Below are positions 8,477 through 16,892 of a stretch of 64,000 nt of DNA, in pieces. A model generated the notes under the pieces. That model was not told where the DNA came from. It worked only from the letters and a program-made list of their open reading frames with translations, and searched no databases. Within the stretch, counting starts at the first letter, position 1. Every line of letters begins with the position of its first letter. The DNA lies in contig NZ_JBJURJ010000011.1 in NCBI RefSeq assembly GCF_046098205.1, forward strand, positions 1-64,000, in the 5' to 3' direction. This DNA is from Paenibacillus_AR mesotrionivorans. GTDB lineage: Bacteria > Bacillota > Bacilli > Paenibacillales > NBRC-103111. Made by a program: the position numbers and the translations under genes.

Positions 8477-9283
8477 TTAAAACGATCCTCTGCTGCCGCT
8501 GTGGGAATGGCCTCCCCGGCTGACTCCTCCGCCTCCTCCGCCCCCTCCTCCACCGCCTCCGGTGTTCTTGGGGATTTTGGTTCGGGTGACGGTAGTGCGG
8601 ATGTACTGGTCCTGGCGGTCGAGAATCCCCGACGATGCAGCGTCCTCGTATGTCTCCCGGCCAACGGTAACCCGCCCGCCGGAATGATAGGCCATGGTGC
8701 CAACGACGATAGCACCCAGTCCCAGAGAAACCGCCAGTTGAAACCACAGCTGGAACAGAATATTATCCGGATTCACACCCGGCTTGTAGCCCATGTACCG
8801 GTTGGCCGTATCCAGATACACCTCGAAGGCCTTGCGGTAATCCCCGGCGCTCAGGTAAGGGGTGAGCTTGTTGCGGATTTTGTCCATCCGCGCATTGTCC
8901 AGATAATCCTCGCCCTTGTAGAAGCCGGCCAGATACACCTCGCGGTTGCGCATGTCCATGGTGAGAATCGCCGCGTTACCATGGGGCTTGTCGTAGCCGG
9001 GGGCCTTGCTGTCATAGAAATCCTCGGTCATCTGTACAATGTCGGCGTTGGCCGTATTTTTTGAGGTGTAGATCAGGAAGTCCGTCTGCCGGTTGGCTCC
9101 GTAGCGAATGGCCAGCTCCGTCAGGGCAGCCTCGTCCGCGGGGGTTAACAAATCCGCCTCGTCATAAATGTAACGTTTCTCCGCCGCTGCAAAAGCCGCG
9201 TGACCTGCAGGTACGAGGAGCGTTCCCAGGAGAAGCAGCAGGAGCATAACCGGCATAATCCGTATGCGCAGTCCGATCACCAT
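8477..9283 (-). CDS. ydjH: TPM-domain membrane protein (YdjH-like)
   Basis: The start was placed at ATG 9283, which has GGGAGG 6 nt upstream and overlaps the preceding stop by 7 bp; the result is 268 residues. A signal peptide or membrane anchor (about residues 8-32) is followed by a TPM (Psb32/MOLO-1) domain beginning YIYDEADLLTPADEAAL. A second membrane segment is near residue 185. The tail is an almost pure glycine run with serine and histidine. TPM proteins act in envelope or photosystem maintenance; in Bacillus this protein belongs to the YdjF-I membrane-stress system. A direct enzymatic role is not evident. Confidence 0.85.
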   Translation of the reverse strand: MVIGLRIRIMPVMLLLLLLGTLLVPAGHAAFAAAEKRYIYDEADLLTPADEAALTELAIRYGANRQTDFLIYTSKNTANADIVQMTEDFYDSKAPGYDKPHGNAAILTMDMRNREVYLAGFYKGEDYLDNARMDKIRNKLTPYLSAGDYRKAFEVYLDTANRYMGYKPGVNPDNILFQLWFQLAVSLGLGAIVVGTMAYHSGGRVTVGRETYEDAASSGILDRQDQYIRTTVTRTKIPKNTGGGGGGGGGGGGVSRGGHSHSGSRGSF

Positions 9284-10317
9284 AAACCGCCTCCCATCAA
9301 AAGGGCAATGAGCTTGAGAGAGAGGAAGGTTACACCCGAGACCCCCGCGAACCAAGCCGCCACCTTGCCGTAGCTGATGGGCGGTTTGCCCACCACCTTG
9401 CCGGTTTGCCCGTTCATGGCAAAGGTATGCTCCAGCTTGTCGTAATCGTAATGGACCACCCACACGGGAATCAGCACATAATCCGCTTGGGCCATCCGGG
9501 TATCCACATCCTTCTGGGTGTAGCTGACCGTGGTGTAACCCGCCATGGCTGACTGAATGTAGGCTTCCACATAAGGCCGAATTTTCTCCTTCACCCGCGG
9601 CAGCATTTCTTCCCCGGTGTAGCTGTATTTGTCCGCCTTGTACCCCGCCAGGTATGGCGTTTTGAAGTCTTTGATCTGATGGTAGGGAAACGGCTCCAGC
9701 CGGTCCATCAGCTGGTCGCTCATTTTCTCCGAGGCATCCAGGGGAACACGGCTGTAATTCAGCCGGATTCGCCGGTATACGCTGAAATGCTGGGTTTCCG
9801 TAATCCGGTAATCGCCCTGCACATAGGTTCTTACCTTGGTGGCTTGGGCCCGCGCCTCAATCTGGTTGTTGAGGGCGTACAGCCAAAACGGCACATAGGT
9901 GCCGGTAATGCTCTTGATCCGGTCCGCCGTCATGAAGCCCTTGGGTGTCAGACGGCCGTTGCGGCACCACTTCTTGAAGGCCCGCACCGCCTCATCCTTT
10001 CCGATGGCAAAAGGCAGCACCTGGGCCGGACGGAGCTCGCCCGTCAGCCTGTCCCCCAGGATGGCGCTTGCGCCGCAGAAGCTGCACAGGGTTGCTGTGG
10101 TTTCCCCATCCGTCTCGATAACGCCGCCGCAGCTGGCGCAATGGTATTCCTGGCTGGGCTGCTGGGCGGAGCCCGGTGGCTTCAGGTCCTCCACTGGGTC
10201 CGGCAGCCCTTCGATGGAATCCGTCCGGCCGCAGCTGGGACAGGCCAAGGCGGTTTTGCCGCTGTCAAAGACCATGCTGCTGCCGCAATTGCCGCATTTG
10301 AAATCTATAACCTGCAT
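9277..10317 (-). CDS. ydjG: Zinc-ribbon membrane protein (YdjG-like)
   Basis: A 346-residue protein with two N-terminal zinc ribbons: CGNCG with CPSCG at residues 9-30, and CASCG with CSFCG at about 60-82. A conserved middle domain follows (TYVPFWLYALNNQI), and a hydrophobic segment is near the C-terminus (residues about 322-340). This architecture matches YdjG, which in B. subtilis recruits the PspA-like YdjF to the membrane together with YdjH. It is the second gene of the operon, with 64 bp to ydjF and overlap with ydjH. The start ATG 10317 is supported by family alignment. Confidence 0.86.
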   Translation of the reverse strand: MQVIDFKCGNCGSSMVFDSGKTALACPSCGRTDSIEGLPDPVEDLKPPGSAQQPSQEYHCASCGGVIETDGETTATLCSFCGASAILGDRLTGELRPAQVLPFAIGKDEAVRAFKKWCRNGRLTPKGFMTADRIKSITGTYVPFWLYALNNQIEARAQATKVRTYVQGDYRITETQHFSVYRRIRLNYSRVPLDASEKMSDQLMDRLEPFPYHQIKDFKTPYLAGYKADKYSYTGEEMLPRVKEKIRPYVEAYIQSAMAGYTTVSYTQKDVDTRMAQADYVLIPVWVVHYDYDKLEHTFAMNGQTGKVVGKPPISYGKVAAWFAGVSGVTFLSLKLIALLMGGGLW

Positions 10318-10381
10318 CGCTTCACCTCACCTTGCAAATTCGCTGTACGTCCGTCGCTTCCGGGGGTTATCCGGCTGCTGC

Positions 10382-11026
10382 TCAGGATTTCTCTTCTCCT
10401 TCAGCCCTCCGGGAGGTTTTGTCCAATTCAGCCAGCTCCCGTTCCAGCTTCTCCTTCGGGGTTTCCCGGAGCTCCGCCAACGCCTTGGCTTCGTAATAGG
10501 CGCTGTTGAACTTATCCTCCGCGGCCTGAATGGCGGATATTCCCCCATGCCCGGGGGTATCCAGGGCATTCAGCTTCTGCAGCGCCTTGGCGGCGGCCAT
10601 CCGCTCCTTCAGCTCCGCCTGGCGCGCCTCCAGACGGCCGATGTCCGACGACAGCTTCTCCTCCAGCTCCTTCAGACGGGCTGCTTGCCCGGCCGCTTCC
10701 GTGTAACGTGCCTCCAGCTCCGTTTCCTTGGGGAGCAGGGCGTCCCGTTTATCCTGAAACAACCCGGCATCCGCCGTGTTGCCCATCTCGTGGGATTTCT
10801 CCGCATAAGCAGCCAGCTTACGGATCTCCGCCCGGCATTCCTCCAAGGCCCGCTTGGCGCGCTGCTCCTCCGCCTGCAAGGCAGCCGCTTCCGCGCGGAC
10901 CGTGCCTATATCCAGCCGCAGCCCACGCATCAGCTCCTCCACGGTTGTTTCCGGGTCCTCCGCTTTATCCAGCACGGCATTCACATTGCTGGCCATAATC
11001 GTTTTGAATCTGGACAATATTCCCAT
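10382..11026 (-). CDS. ydjF: PspA/IM30-family membrane-stress protein (YdjF-like)
   Basis: The start at ATG 11026 is preceded by GAGGAGGGG and gives MGILSRFKTIMASNVNAVLDKAEDPE, the amphipathic N-terminal helix and first hairpin of PspA/IM30 (ESCRT-III-like) proteins. The 214 residues are nearly all helical and charged, as in the family. Such proteins polymerise on damaged or stressed membranes. It is the first gene of the ydjF-G-H-I operon. In B. subtilis that operon belongs to the sigma-W regulon; no convincing sigma-W promoter was found in the 190 bp upstream. Confidence 0.9.
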   Translation of the reverse strand: MGILSRFKTIMASNVNAVLDKAEDPETTVEELMRGLRLDIGTVRAEAAALQAEEQRAKRALEECRAEIRKLAAYAEKSHEMGNTADAGLFQDKRDALLPKETELEARYTEAAGQAARLKELEEKLSSDIGRLEARQAELKERMAAAKALQKLNALDTPGHGGISAIQAAEDKFNSAYYEAKALAELRETPKEKLERELAELDKTSRRAEGEEKS

Positions 11027-11120
11027 GGTACCCCTCCTCACAATGGCCGAAAGACAAGCGCCTCTCGTTTTATCATACTTCATAATACTTCGAATTAGGC
11101 AGAAAGGATTCAAAAACTGC

Positions 11121-11168
11121 AAAAAACCAGCCGGGGCGCGTATGTACGCCCTCTCCGGCCGGCTAATA
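11121..11168 (-). terminator. Terminator after the cadherin-like protein gene
   Basis: On the minus strand AGCCGG and CCGGCT bracket a GC-rich interior, then GGTTTTTT follows. It is 50 bp past the stop at 11219 and would also insulate ydjF. Confidence 0.6.
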
Positions 11169-11218
11169 TATCTGGATATTTGAGGATTTTATAAATATCC
11201 GATCGCAATTATTCCATT

Positions 11219-11947
11219 TTATGGAGACACATTAACATAGAAGCTGGTTGAGGCAGAAAGACCAGTGGAGCCGTAAGTGATTAGGGTAATCAGCACTGTG
11301 CCCCATTGCCCGGACTCAGGGATCACGGTCACTGTCCGGAAAGGCCCATCGCCACTGATAATGATGTTGCTCTCTTGGACCAAATACGGGTCATCTGAGC
11401 TGGCATAAACATTCATAAAGTAGGGGGAGCCGCCGGGATCACTGATATAAAATTCCAATGGGCCTGCAGTTTCATTTACGCTTATATACTGGTCGCTTAT
11501 ATAGCTGATGTAGGGCTCCGCTTGGTAGTGAGAGTAGATGGTGACCATAACCGGGTCGGAATATTGCGTGCCGTCAAAAACCCTGTAGCTGAAGCTGTCC
11601 GAATAAATGTTTGCCGTATAACAATAATATGTAAATCCGCCATCAGGTGACAGGTTGAGCACACCATAGTTTGGCCCAGTCACCAATTCTGCTGTCAGTG
11701 TATCCCCATCGGCGTCCCAATCGTTTGCAAGCACACCCGGTCCCGGAACCACAAGAGCACCATTGGAATTTGTGTCGAAGTCATCCCACTGTGCATGTGG
11801 AGCAGTATTGGTGGTGTTGTTTTGTTGGGCTGGAGCGGCAGAGGAGACACCTGTTTGAAAACCTGTACCCAATACAAGCACCAACACCATCAACATTCCG
11901 TAGGCCAGCCGCATAACATTCCCGTTTTTCCCGTAGCTCATCTGCAT
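11219..11947 (-). CDS. Secreted protein with a cadherin-like/Ig-like domain
   Basis: A 242-residue protein with an N-terminal signal peptide (hydrophobic residues about 13-37, cleavage near SSAAPA). Residues about 60-137 carry the bacterial cadherin-like pattern: GVLANDWDADGDTLTAEL, then GVLNLSPDGGFTYYC, then DSFSYRVFDG. A second beta-rich region follows without a recognised family. Such domains build Ca2+-stabilised adhesive rods; the DxDxDG stretch here could bind calcium. It is unusually short and single-domain, and lacks an anchor. ATG 11947 or 11941 could be the start; the latter is better spaced from GGGAG. Monocistronic, with its own terminator. Confidence 0.7.
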   Translation of the reverse strand: MQMSYGKNGNVMRLAYGMLMVLVLVLGTGFQTGVSSAAPAQQNNTTNTAPHAQWDDFDTNSNGALVVPGPGVLANDWDADGDTLTAELVTGPNYGVLNLSPDGGFTYYCYTANIYSDSFSYRVFDGTQYSDPVMVTIYSHYQAEPYISYISDQYISVNETAGPLEFYISDPGGSPYFMNVYASSDDPYLVQESNIIISGDGPFRTVTVIPESGQWGTVLITLITYGSTGLSASTSFYVNVSP

Positions 11948-12095
11948 TCACTCCCTATTAATATGAATCATTAAATTAAATTCATTATCATATATTCCCA
12001 GGGAGTTGTAAACAGTTGAATACTATTTATACCAAAAATTATTAAACTATGGGATTTTCAACAAATTTAAAACAATCATAATTGGCCCCGCCTCT

Positions 12096-13076
12096 TCATT
12101 CCCAATACGGCGTGCCGCCGTATAGAAACGGCTCCCCCGCCGCATAACGGGCAAACTCCCTGGCCGCCAGCCTCGCCAAATGACCAGGCAGCCATTCGCC
12201 GTGGTCCGGCAACCCCAGCCAAAAGTTCATGGTCTCCAGCTGCGCCGCCACGAAGAAACCCTCCAGCAGCTCGACATGCCCCTCCGGCAGCCAAAACTCA
12301 GCAGCGTACTCCTCCAGCAGCTGCTTCCTGAAGGAAGGATGGATGTAGGGGCAGGTCCATCCCAGATCAAACAGGTAATACCCGAACCCGCATGCCCCAA
12401 AATCAATCAAGCGGCATCCCCCCGCAGCAAACAGCAGGTTGCAGGGAATCGCATCCCCATGAATCAAACCCCAATGATCGGGTGTCCTGCCCAGCGTATC
12501 CATCATGGCAACAGCCCGCTGTCCTGCCGCCTGCAGCACCACAGCATCTTCCGCTGCGACTTGCCCGGCTTCAGCCAGCCCTTCCAGCTTCGTCAGGGCT
12601 TGCCCAATACGCTCCCCGACAAAAGCCGGCCTCACAAACGACTCCGGCGGCATCCATCCGGACGCATACCGGTGAAGCAATCCCAGCATTCTGCCGATCC
12701 GTCCTGCATCATCTGCATGGGGTATAAAAGGCTTTTGTTCCCCCTCCACCCATTCCAGCAAAGTACCGGCCAGCCCCTCTGCCACCGTGACCCATTCTCC
12801 GTCCCCATTCTTCACCGGTATCGGGACAACCAGCCCCGCCTCAGCAGATAATGCATCCAGCCACATCATTTCCGAACGGAGAGCGGGCAGATCCGTCCAG
12901 CAGCCCTCCAAACCTTCACTTTTGGAATGATGAAGCCGAAGGCTGTACCTTTTCTGCTCCATATCCGTTACCTTGAACACCGTATTGGCGCTTTGCCCCA
13001 CCAGTTCTACGGTTTGCACCCGGACTGGATAAAAGGACAGAAACTGCCGCGCGGATAATTCCAATGCATCACTCAT
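12096..13076 (-). CDS. APH-family phosphotransferase (substrate unknown)
   Basis: A 326-residue kinase-fold protein. The catalytic loop HGDAIPCNLLF and the metal motif LIDFGACGFGYYLFDL are separated by the usual spacing, placing it in the APH/choline kinase/homoserine kinase II superfamily rather than among characterised antibiotic kinases. The start ATG 13076 lies 8 nt after GGGAGG; an earlier TTG (13082) is too close. It is divergent from the SLH gene and forms no operon. Closest in motif style to bacterial stress or small-molecule kinases; the substrate cannot be told. Confidence 0.75.
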   Translation of the reverse strand: MSDALELSARQFLSFYPVRVQTVELVGQSANTVFKVTDMEQKRYSLRLHHSKSEGLEGCWTDLPALRSEMMWLDALSAEAGLVVPIPVKNGDGEWVTVAEGLAGTLLEWVEGEQKPFIPHADDAGRIGRMLGLLHRYASGWMPPESFVRPAFVGERIGQALTKLEGLAEAGQVAAEDAVVLQAAGQRAVAMMDTLGRTPDHWGLIHGDAIPCNLLFAAGGCRLIDFGACGFGYYLFDLGWTCPYIHPSFRKQLLEEYAAEFWLPEGHVELLEGFFVAAQLETMNFWLGLPDHGEWLPGHLARLAAREFARYAAGEPFLYGGTPYWE

Positions 13077-13226
13077 GCTCAAACCCTCCCGGAAATTTGC
13101 TAGTCGTTTCCAATTTTTTCAATGCACGACCTCTACTTATCTGCTACACTAGCTCTGCTGGAACCTGACGAATTGGCTGCCTTTTTGTCGAATCTCCAGA
13201 CATCATACAAAAAGGAGTTTGCGATC

Positions 13227-14411
13227 TTGAAAAAGCTTCTGTTAACCTTTACCGCCTTCGCCCTTTTGTCGGCTGCCTGGATGTCACCTGCTTTGGCCGG
13301 GTTTTCCGACGTGGATGCCAACCCCCAGTACACCTGGGCCAAACCCTCCATTGACGAAATGAACCGTAAAGGCATTCTTACGGGATTTCCCGACGGCTCC
13401 TTTCAGCCGGGCCAGCCGGTCACCAAAGCCCAGTTTACCGTGATGGTGTACCGCCTGTTTCCCCTGCTCCGCAACCCCAAACCCGAAACCATTCCCGGCG
13501 TGCCGGAGAACCATTGGGCATTTAAGGAGTTTGCCGAGCTGTACAGCACCATTTACCCCGAGTATGCAGCTGATGTGCAGAGTGACGACTACACCTACAG
13601 CTACCAGCCGGAAAAACAAATGTCCCGGTGGGATGTGCTGATCGTTCTGGACGCCCTGTTCAGCGGCATGGACGGCCCTGAATCCGTTACGGCAGCCGAT
13701 ATCGCCAAGGAGCTGGGCCGGATCAAGGATATCCCCCAGCGCCAATTTGCTTCGTACGATGAATATGAAACGAGCAATCCCCGCTACTCCTCTCTGGTGC
13801 CGGAGCTGCTTCTGGTGAACGACCCCGCTTATGGGCTAGGTTGGGCCGGAGACTTCGATTATGTAAAGGCTGAGGCGCTGTACCGTTTCACCCGGTTAGG
13901 CATTATGACCGCAGATGAAGCCGGGCTGTTCCGGCCGCAGGCTCCAGTTACCCGGGCCGAAATGGTCACCATCCTGAACCGTATGGCTAAGGCGGCTGGA
14001 GAGGATTACGCTTACGTAGAGCCGGAAGAATACATATCCGGGTCGTACCTGACTCCCGGAAGCTCCACCGGCTTCGGGACCAACCTGTACTACTCGCTTC
14101 CCGAAGAGACGATTGTGCTGAGTGAATCCCCCTCCTGGGCCCACAACCCGGGAACACGCCTGACCAAGACTGCACTCCGAATTGAGTCGCGGCAGATTCT
14201 GGACGTATACGTCACCATTAACGGCCATACCGTCAAATACAGCCATGAGCAGCTGGTAAACGGGTCGGGCAAGGTCATTTTGGATGTGTCCGGCGCAGAT
14301 TCATTCCATGTCAGAGGCGAAGCCCGTCATCCGGAGCAGCTAACCGAGGATGGGGACAATGAAGTTATGATCTATGTATCGGACCCTGAGTACCACGAGC
14401 CTGAGGAATAA
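13227..14411 (+). CDS. S-layer-homology (SLH) domain secreted protein
   Basis: The start is TTG 13227, nine bases after AAAGGAG. It yields a clear signal peptide (MKKLLLTFTAFALLSAAWMSPALA). The mature protein begins with an SLH motif (FSDVDANPQYTWAKPSIDE then GILTGFPDGSFQPGQPVTKAQF). A second SLH-like segment near residues 210-260 has LGIMTADEAGLFRPQAPVTRAEM. SLH motifs bind pyruvylated secondary wall polymer and hold proteins at the cell surface. The region after about residue 280 is unassigned and beta-rich. The 394-residue product is monocistronic and ends at a strong terminator. Confidence 0.85.
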   Translation: MKKLLLTFTAFALLSAAWMSPALAGFSDVDANPQYTWAKPSIDEMNRKGILTGFPDGSFQPGQPVTKAQFTVMVYRLFPLLRNPKPETIPGVPENHWAFKEFAELYSTIYPEYAADVQSDDYTYSYQPEKQMSRWDVLIVLDALFSGMDGPESVTAADIAKELGRIKDIPQRQFASYDEYETSNPRYSSLVPELLLVNDPAYGLGWAGDFDYVKAEALYRFTRLGIMTADEAGLFRPQAPVTRAEMVTILNRMAKAAGEDYAYVEPEEYISGSYLTPGSSTGFGTNLYYSLPEETIVLSESPSWAHNPGTRLTKTALRIESRQILDVYVTINGHTVKYSHEQLVNGSGKVILDVSGADSFHVRGEARHPEQLTEDGDNEVMIYVSDPEYHEPEE

Positions 14412-14423
14412 ATGAAAACAAAG

Positions 14424-14457
14424 GAGCGCTGCCCGCAAAGTGGGAGGCGCTCTTTTT
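14424..14457 (+). terminator. Rho-independent terminator of the SLH gene
   Basis: GAGCGC (14424-14429) and GCGCTC (14447-14452), with inner CCC/GGG pairing, are followed by TTTTT. It lies 12 bp past the stop. Confidence 0.85.
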
Positions 14458-14471
14458 CCTACTGCATGCCC

Positions 14472-14900
14472 TTATGCCCTGCTCCAGTTCATCGCATATT
14501 CCCGGTGGCCCGTATCCTCGTTGACCATTTCCTCGGATTGCACAAATCCGTTCTTTTGATAGAACCGGACGGCTCGTTCATTTTCTGCGTAAACATGCAG
14601 GCCCAGCGCGGGATAACGCGCCTTGCCATGCTCCAACAGAGCCTTGCCGATTCCGGAGGATTGGCGGTTTACTGCAACAAAAAGCCCTGCCACAAACCCG
14701 CCCTCCACGATCCCGATAAAACCGCCGATAGACCCTTCCGTCTCCTCCACCCAAACCTCCGCCTGGGGCAGCAGCTCCCGCACCAGCGGAACGTTATCCG
14801 CCCAATACGAACCGGGGATAAACGGATGCCCCTGCTTGTTCGCCTCCAGCCAAATTTCCATAACCCGGTCCAAATCGGCCATTTCCATACTTCTTATCAT
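14472..14900 (-). CDS. GNAT-family N-acetyltransferase (YjaB-like)
   Basis: The start is ATG 14900 with GGGGAGG 6 nt upstream, giving 142 residues. The acetyl-CoA loop is the VNRQSSGIGKALLEHGK segment (Q/RxxGxG/A type), followed by the beta5/alpha4 signature NERAVRFYQKNGF. The N-terminal DLDRVMEIWLEANKQGHPFIP is characteristic of the YjaB subgroup. Substrate unknown; this group acetylates small amines or protein amines. It converges on the SLH gene and lies 44 bp downstream of a 36-codon frame on the same strand. Confidence 0.85.
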   Translation of the reverse strand: MIRSMEMADLDRVMEIWLEANKQGHPFIPGSYWADNVPLVRELLPQAEVWVEETEGSIGGFIGIVEGGFVAGLFVAVNRQSSGIGKALLEHGKARYPALGLHVYAENERAVRFYQKNGFVQSEEMVNEDTGHREYAMNWSRA

Positions 14901-14944
14901 CTCTGTCTGCCTCCCCTTCGAAATAAACGGTTCCTTGTTCCTTG

Positions 14945-15055
14945 TTACTTGCCATCCCACTCCAAGTGGAATTGCTCCAGATCCTGCTCCAATTCGGATT
15001 TGGCAAACTGCTCAGCCGCGATCATAATGCTCTCTTGAGCTTCGGTAGGTTTCAT
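14945..15055 (-). CDS. Small hypothetical protein (36 aa)
   Basis: ATG 15055 to TAA 14945 encodes a 36-residue acidic, glutamine- and glutamate-rich, probably helical peptide beginning MKPTEAQESI and ending FHLEWDGK. A moderate AAAGGCGGC lies upstream. It sits 44 bp before the acetyltransferase start on the same strand and may share its transcript. No family was recognised; conservation would decide whether it is real. Confidence 0.4.
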   Translation of the reverse strand: MKPTEAQESIMIAAEQFAKSELEQDLEQFHLEWDGK

Positions 15056-15124
15056 CGGGATTCAGCCGCCTTTCTCATAGATACATAGCTTCTTATTTTA
15101 CCAAAAATGGACGGATCCTGCAGC

Positions 15125-15163
15125 CAGCAAAAAAACACGCCCTTCTCACTACTGGCGTGGTGT
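15125..15163 (-). terminator. Minus-strand terminator without an obvious gene
   Basis: Read on the minus strand, CACGCC and GGCGTG form a stem followed by TTTTTTT. The nearest upstream minus-strand gene ends at 16004, on the far side of a plus-strand gene. It may end an unannotated small RNA from 15165-15260 or simply be an insulator. Confidence 0.45.
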
Positions 15164-15261
15164 TGTTCTACCTGATGGTTGGCATCTCCCATGTAACGCC
15201 CATGGGCGGTTGTGCATATGCTGCCTGCGTATGCTAAATCGGGTTAGTAGGGGCTGTTAAG

Positions 15262-15993
15262 ATGAGTATTCAAAAAACCAAAGGGAAGTCCCAGCCGATC
15301 CCTGTTAAGAAGCGTTCTGCCCAAGCCGCTGCGGCGCGGTCTTCCTCTGTGTTGAGCGTGGATAAACCCTCCATCTCCAGCCTTCCTTCCGGTTCGAGAG
15401 TGGTGGGAGAAACTGTATCCGCCCACTTGTCCGAATATGTGGACCGCGCATTCCGGATTCCCATTTTTTTGAGCACCACCAACTCTCTTAACAGCCTGCA
15501 GCAGCAGTTTTTGGACCGCCTGATCCAGGAGATCGAGGAGGCACTGCTATTTCCCCGCACCCTGCCTGAAAGTGAGCAATACCCGGAAACCATCCTGACC
15601 AGCATCCGCCGTCTGGTGATGTCCAGCTACGGGCTGCTGGCAATTAACTTCCGGCGCTTCTATGCCCAGTTTATCAAGAGCAATGTAGGTCCGGCGCCGA
15701 CCACCACGCCCTTCTGGGAAGGGTCCGTATATCTGCAAATCGAACCCTCCATGGCCTTCCAATTTGGTCTTCCCATTCTGTTGGTCCGCGAGAGAGGCAC
15801 TGATGTAGGCAACGGAATCTGGGCAGGCGGAATTACCCCACTCAACATCTTCGTGGAGTGGGATTCCGATAACCAGTCCGTGGAGGATTTCTTCAGCAGC
15901 GTCCAATGGCGGGAGGTTCTGGCCAACTGGGCAGCTGAGGTGCGGACCAATTACTATTTGAGAACAGAGCCTACCTTCGGGCCGATTAAATAA
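15262..15993 (+). CDS. Unassigned protein, possibly a TIR/deoxyribosyltransferase-like fold
   Basis: A 243-residue protein not recognised from any named family. Residues 1-50 are basic, Ser/Ala-rich and probably disordered. From about residue 66 it alternates strands and helices: IPIFLSTTN, a helix, ALLFPRTL, a helix, YGLLAINF, then SVYLQIEPSMAFQFGLPILLV. That order, with a conserved-looking acidic residue (IEPSMA) before a helix and a glycine-proline strand, resembles TIR and nucleoside 2-deoxyribosyltransferase-like domains, where such a glutamate is catalytic. This is inference from pattern only. The start ATG 15262 has AGGGG 9 nt upstream. It stands alone, converging on a membrane protein gene. 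Confidence 0.55.
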   Translation: MSIQKTKGKSQPIPVKKRSAQAAAARSSSVLSVDKPSISSLPSGSRVVGETVSAHLSEYVDRAFRIPIFLSTTNSLNSLQQQFLDRLIQEIEEALLFPRTLPESEQYPETILTSIRRLVMSSYGLLAINFRRFYAQFIKSNVGPAPTTTPFWEGSVYLQIEPSMAFQFGLPILLVRERGTDVGNGIWAGGITPLNIFVEWDSDNQSVEDFFSSVQWREVLANWAAEVRTNYYLRTEPTFGPIK

Positions 15994-16003
15994 GCGGGTT
16001 GCA

Positions 16004-16531
16004 TCATTTGGCCTTGGACTTCCATTCCGGAAGCTTAATATGCAGCTCCCCATCTGAGTCAGGAGCCCCCTCCCTTCGAAAAATCCCCTCCTGCCATTTA
16101 TGATATCCGTAGATCAGCAGCGCCTGGAAGATTCCCATCACGAAAACCTGAAAGGGAGTTATATTCACATACTCAAAAATCCCCAACGCCACAAAGGTCC
16201 AACGGATGAGAAAAAACCATTGGAAGGCATTAAACACAATATTGACGGTCAGATACAACCAAAAGCTCCGGTAAGTAAAATAAAAAATCCAGATGGTCAG
16301 CACAGAAAACAAGCCGTAAATAAATGAGGGATTGGTAATATGCCCCCATGGAACGATCACATCGGTATGCTTCCACCACGAATAGGTGTAGGCGATTTCC
16401 GATGTGATTGTTGCCATTAAAGCGGTAAAAACCGTTACGGGCATGTACCGCTTGATTGCATCCTTTTTCATAAAAAACAAGGTCAGCCATGGACCCAAAA
16501 ATGAACTCCATAAGATGATTTTATTCAGCAT
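16004..16531 (-). CDS. CBO0543-family membrane protein
   Basis: A 175-residue protein with about five hydrophobic segments and a charged C-terminal tail (LHIKLPEWKSKAK). The pattern of short polar caps (TSEIAYTYSWW, GHITNPSFIYGLF, LIRWTF) matches the CBO0543 family of small integral membrane proteins common in Paenibacillus and Bacillus, whose function is unknown. The start was put at ATG 16531, eight bases after GGGAG, rather than GTG 16540. It converges on the preceding plus-strand gene with only 10 bp between stops. Confidence 0.65.
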   Translation of the reverse strand: MLNKIILWSSFLGPWLTLFFMKKDAIKRYMPVTVFTALMATITSEIAYTYSWWKHTDVIVPWGHITNPSFIYGLFSVLTIWIFYFTYRSFWLYLTVNIVFNAFQWFFLIRWTFVALGIFEYVNITPFQVFVMGIFQALLIYGYHKWQEGIFRREGAPDSDGELHIKLPEWKSKAK

Positions 16532-16580
16532 CGTAACCACTCCCGACTTGGAATAGAGTTAAGGCTAATCTCCCCTTCCA

Positions 16581-16880
16581 TTGGAAAATTATCCAAGACG
16601 GATTGGACAAGCCCGCTCCACCCGTTTCGGGATGGACACGGATATCACCCACTGGGTCTTCGGGGAACATGCCGAGGAGGCGCTCCGGGCTGTGGAAGAC
16701 GAGGCCGTCCAGTTGGAAAGCTTATTAAGCTGTTTTGAAAATGGGAGTGAAATCAGCTGGTCATTGTGGGAGGTTTGGGAGGTGCGCTGCTTATTACGGA
16801 GGGTGAACGGCGGGAAGCACGGAATGTCCCGAGCCCTTCTTAAGGGAGTGGAGGATGCGCTCGCGAGTAAGGGGAAATGA
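16581..16880 (+). pseudogene. Remnant of an ApbE-type FAD:protein FMN transferase gene
   Basis: The first half of this 99-codon frame reads FGMDTDITHWVFGEHAEEAL then VEDEAVQLESLLSCFENGSEIS. This matches the N-terminus of ApbE proteins (MGTxI, E-A-L helix, LE..LSRFxxxSEIS). ApbE is normally about 300-350 residues; the homology stops here after some 50 residues, and the remaining codons look like unrelated or frame-shifted sequence. No ribosome binding site stands before the frame. The residue normally Gly in MGTD is Asp here, another sign of decay. Confidence 0.6.
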
Positions 16881-16892
16881 CACCATCGAAAA

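Noticed and set aside
11027..11122. Sigma-W type promoter for ydjF
   Set aside because: TGAATC resembles TGAAAC, but no CGTA element is at 16-17 bp, so it was not annotated.
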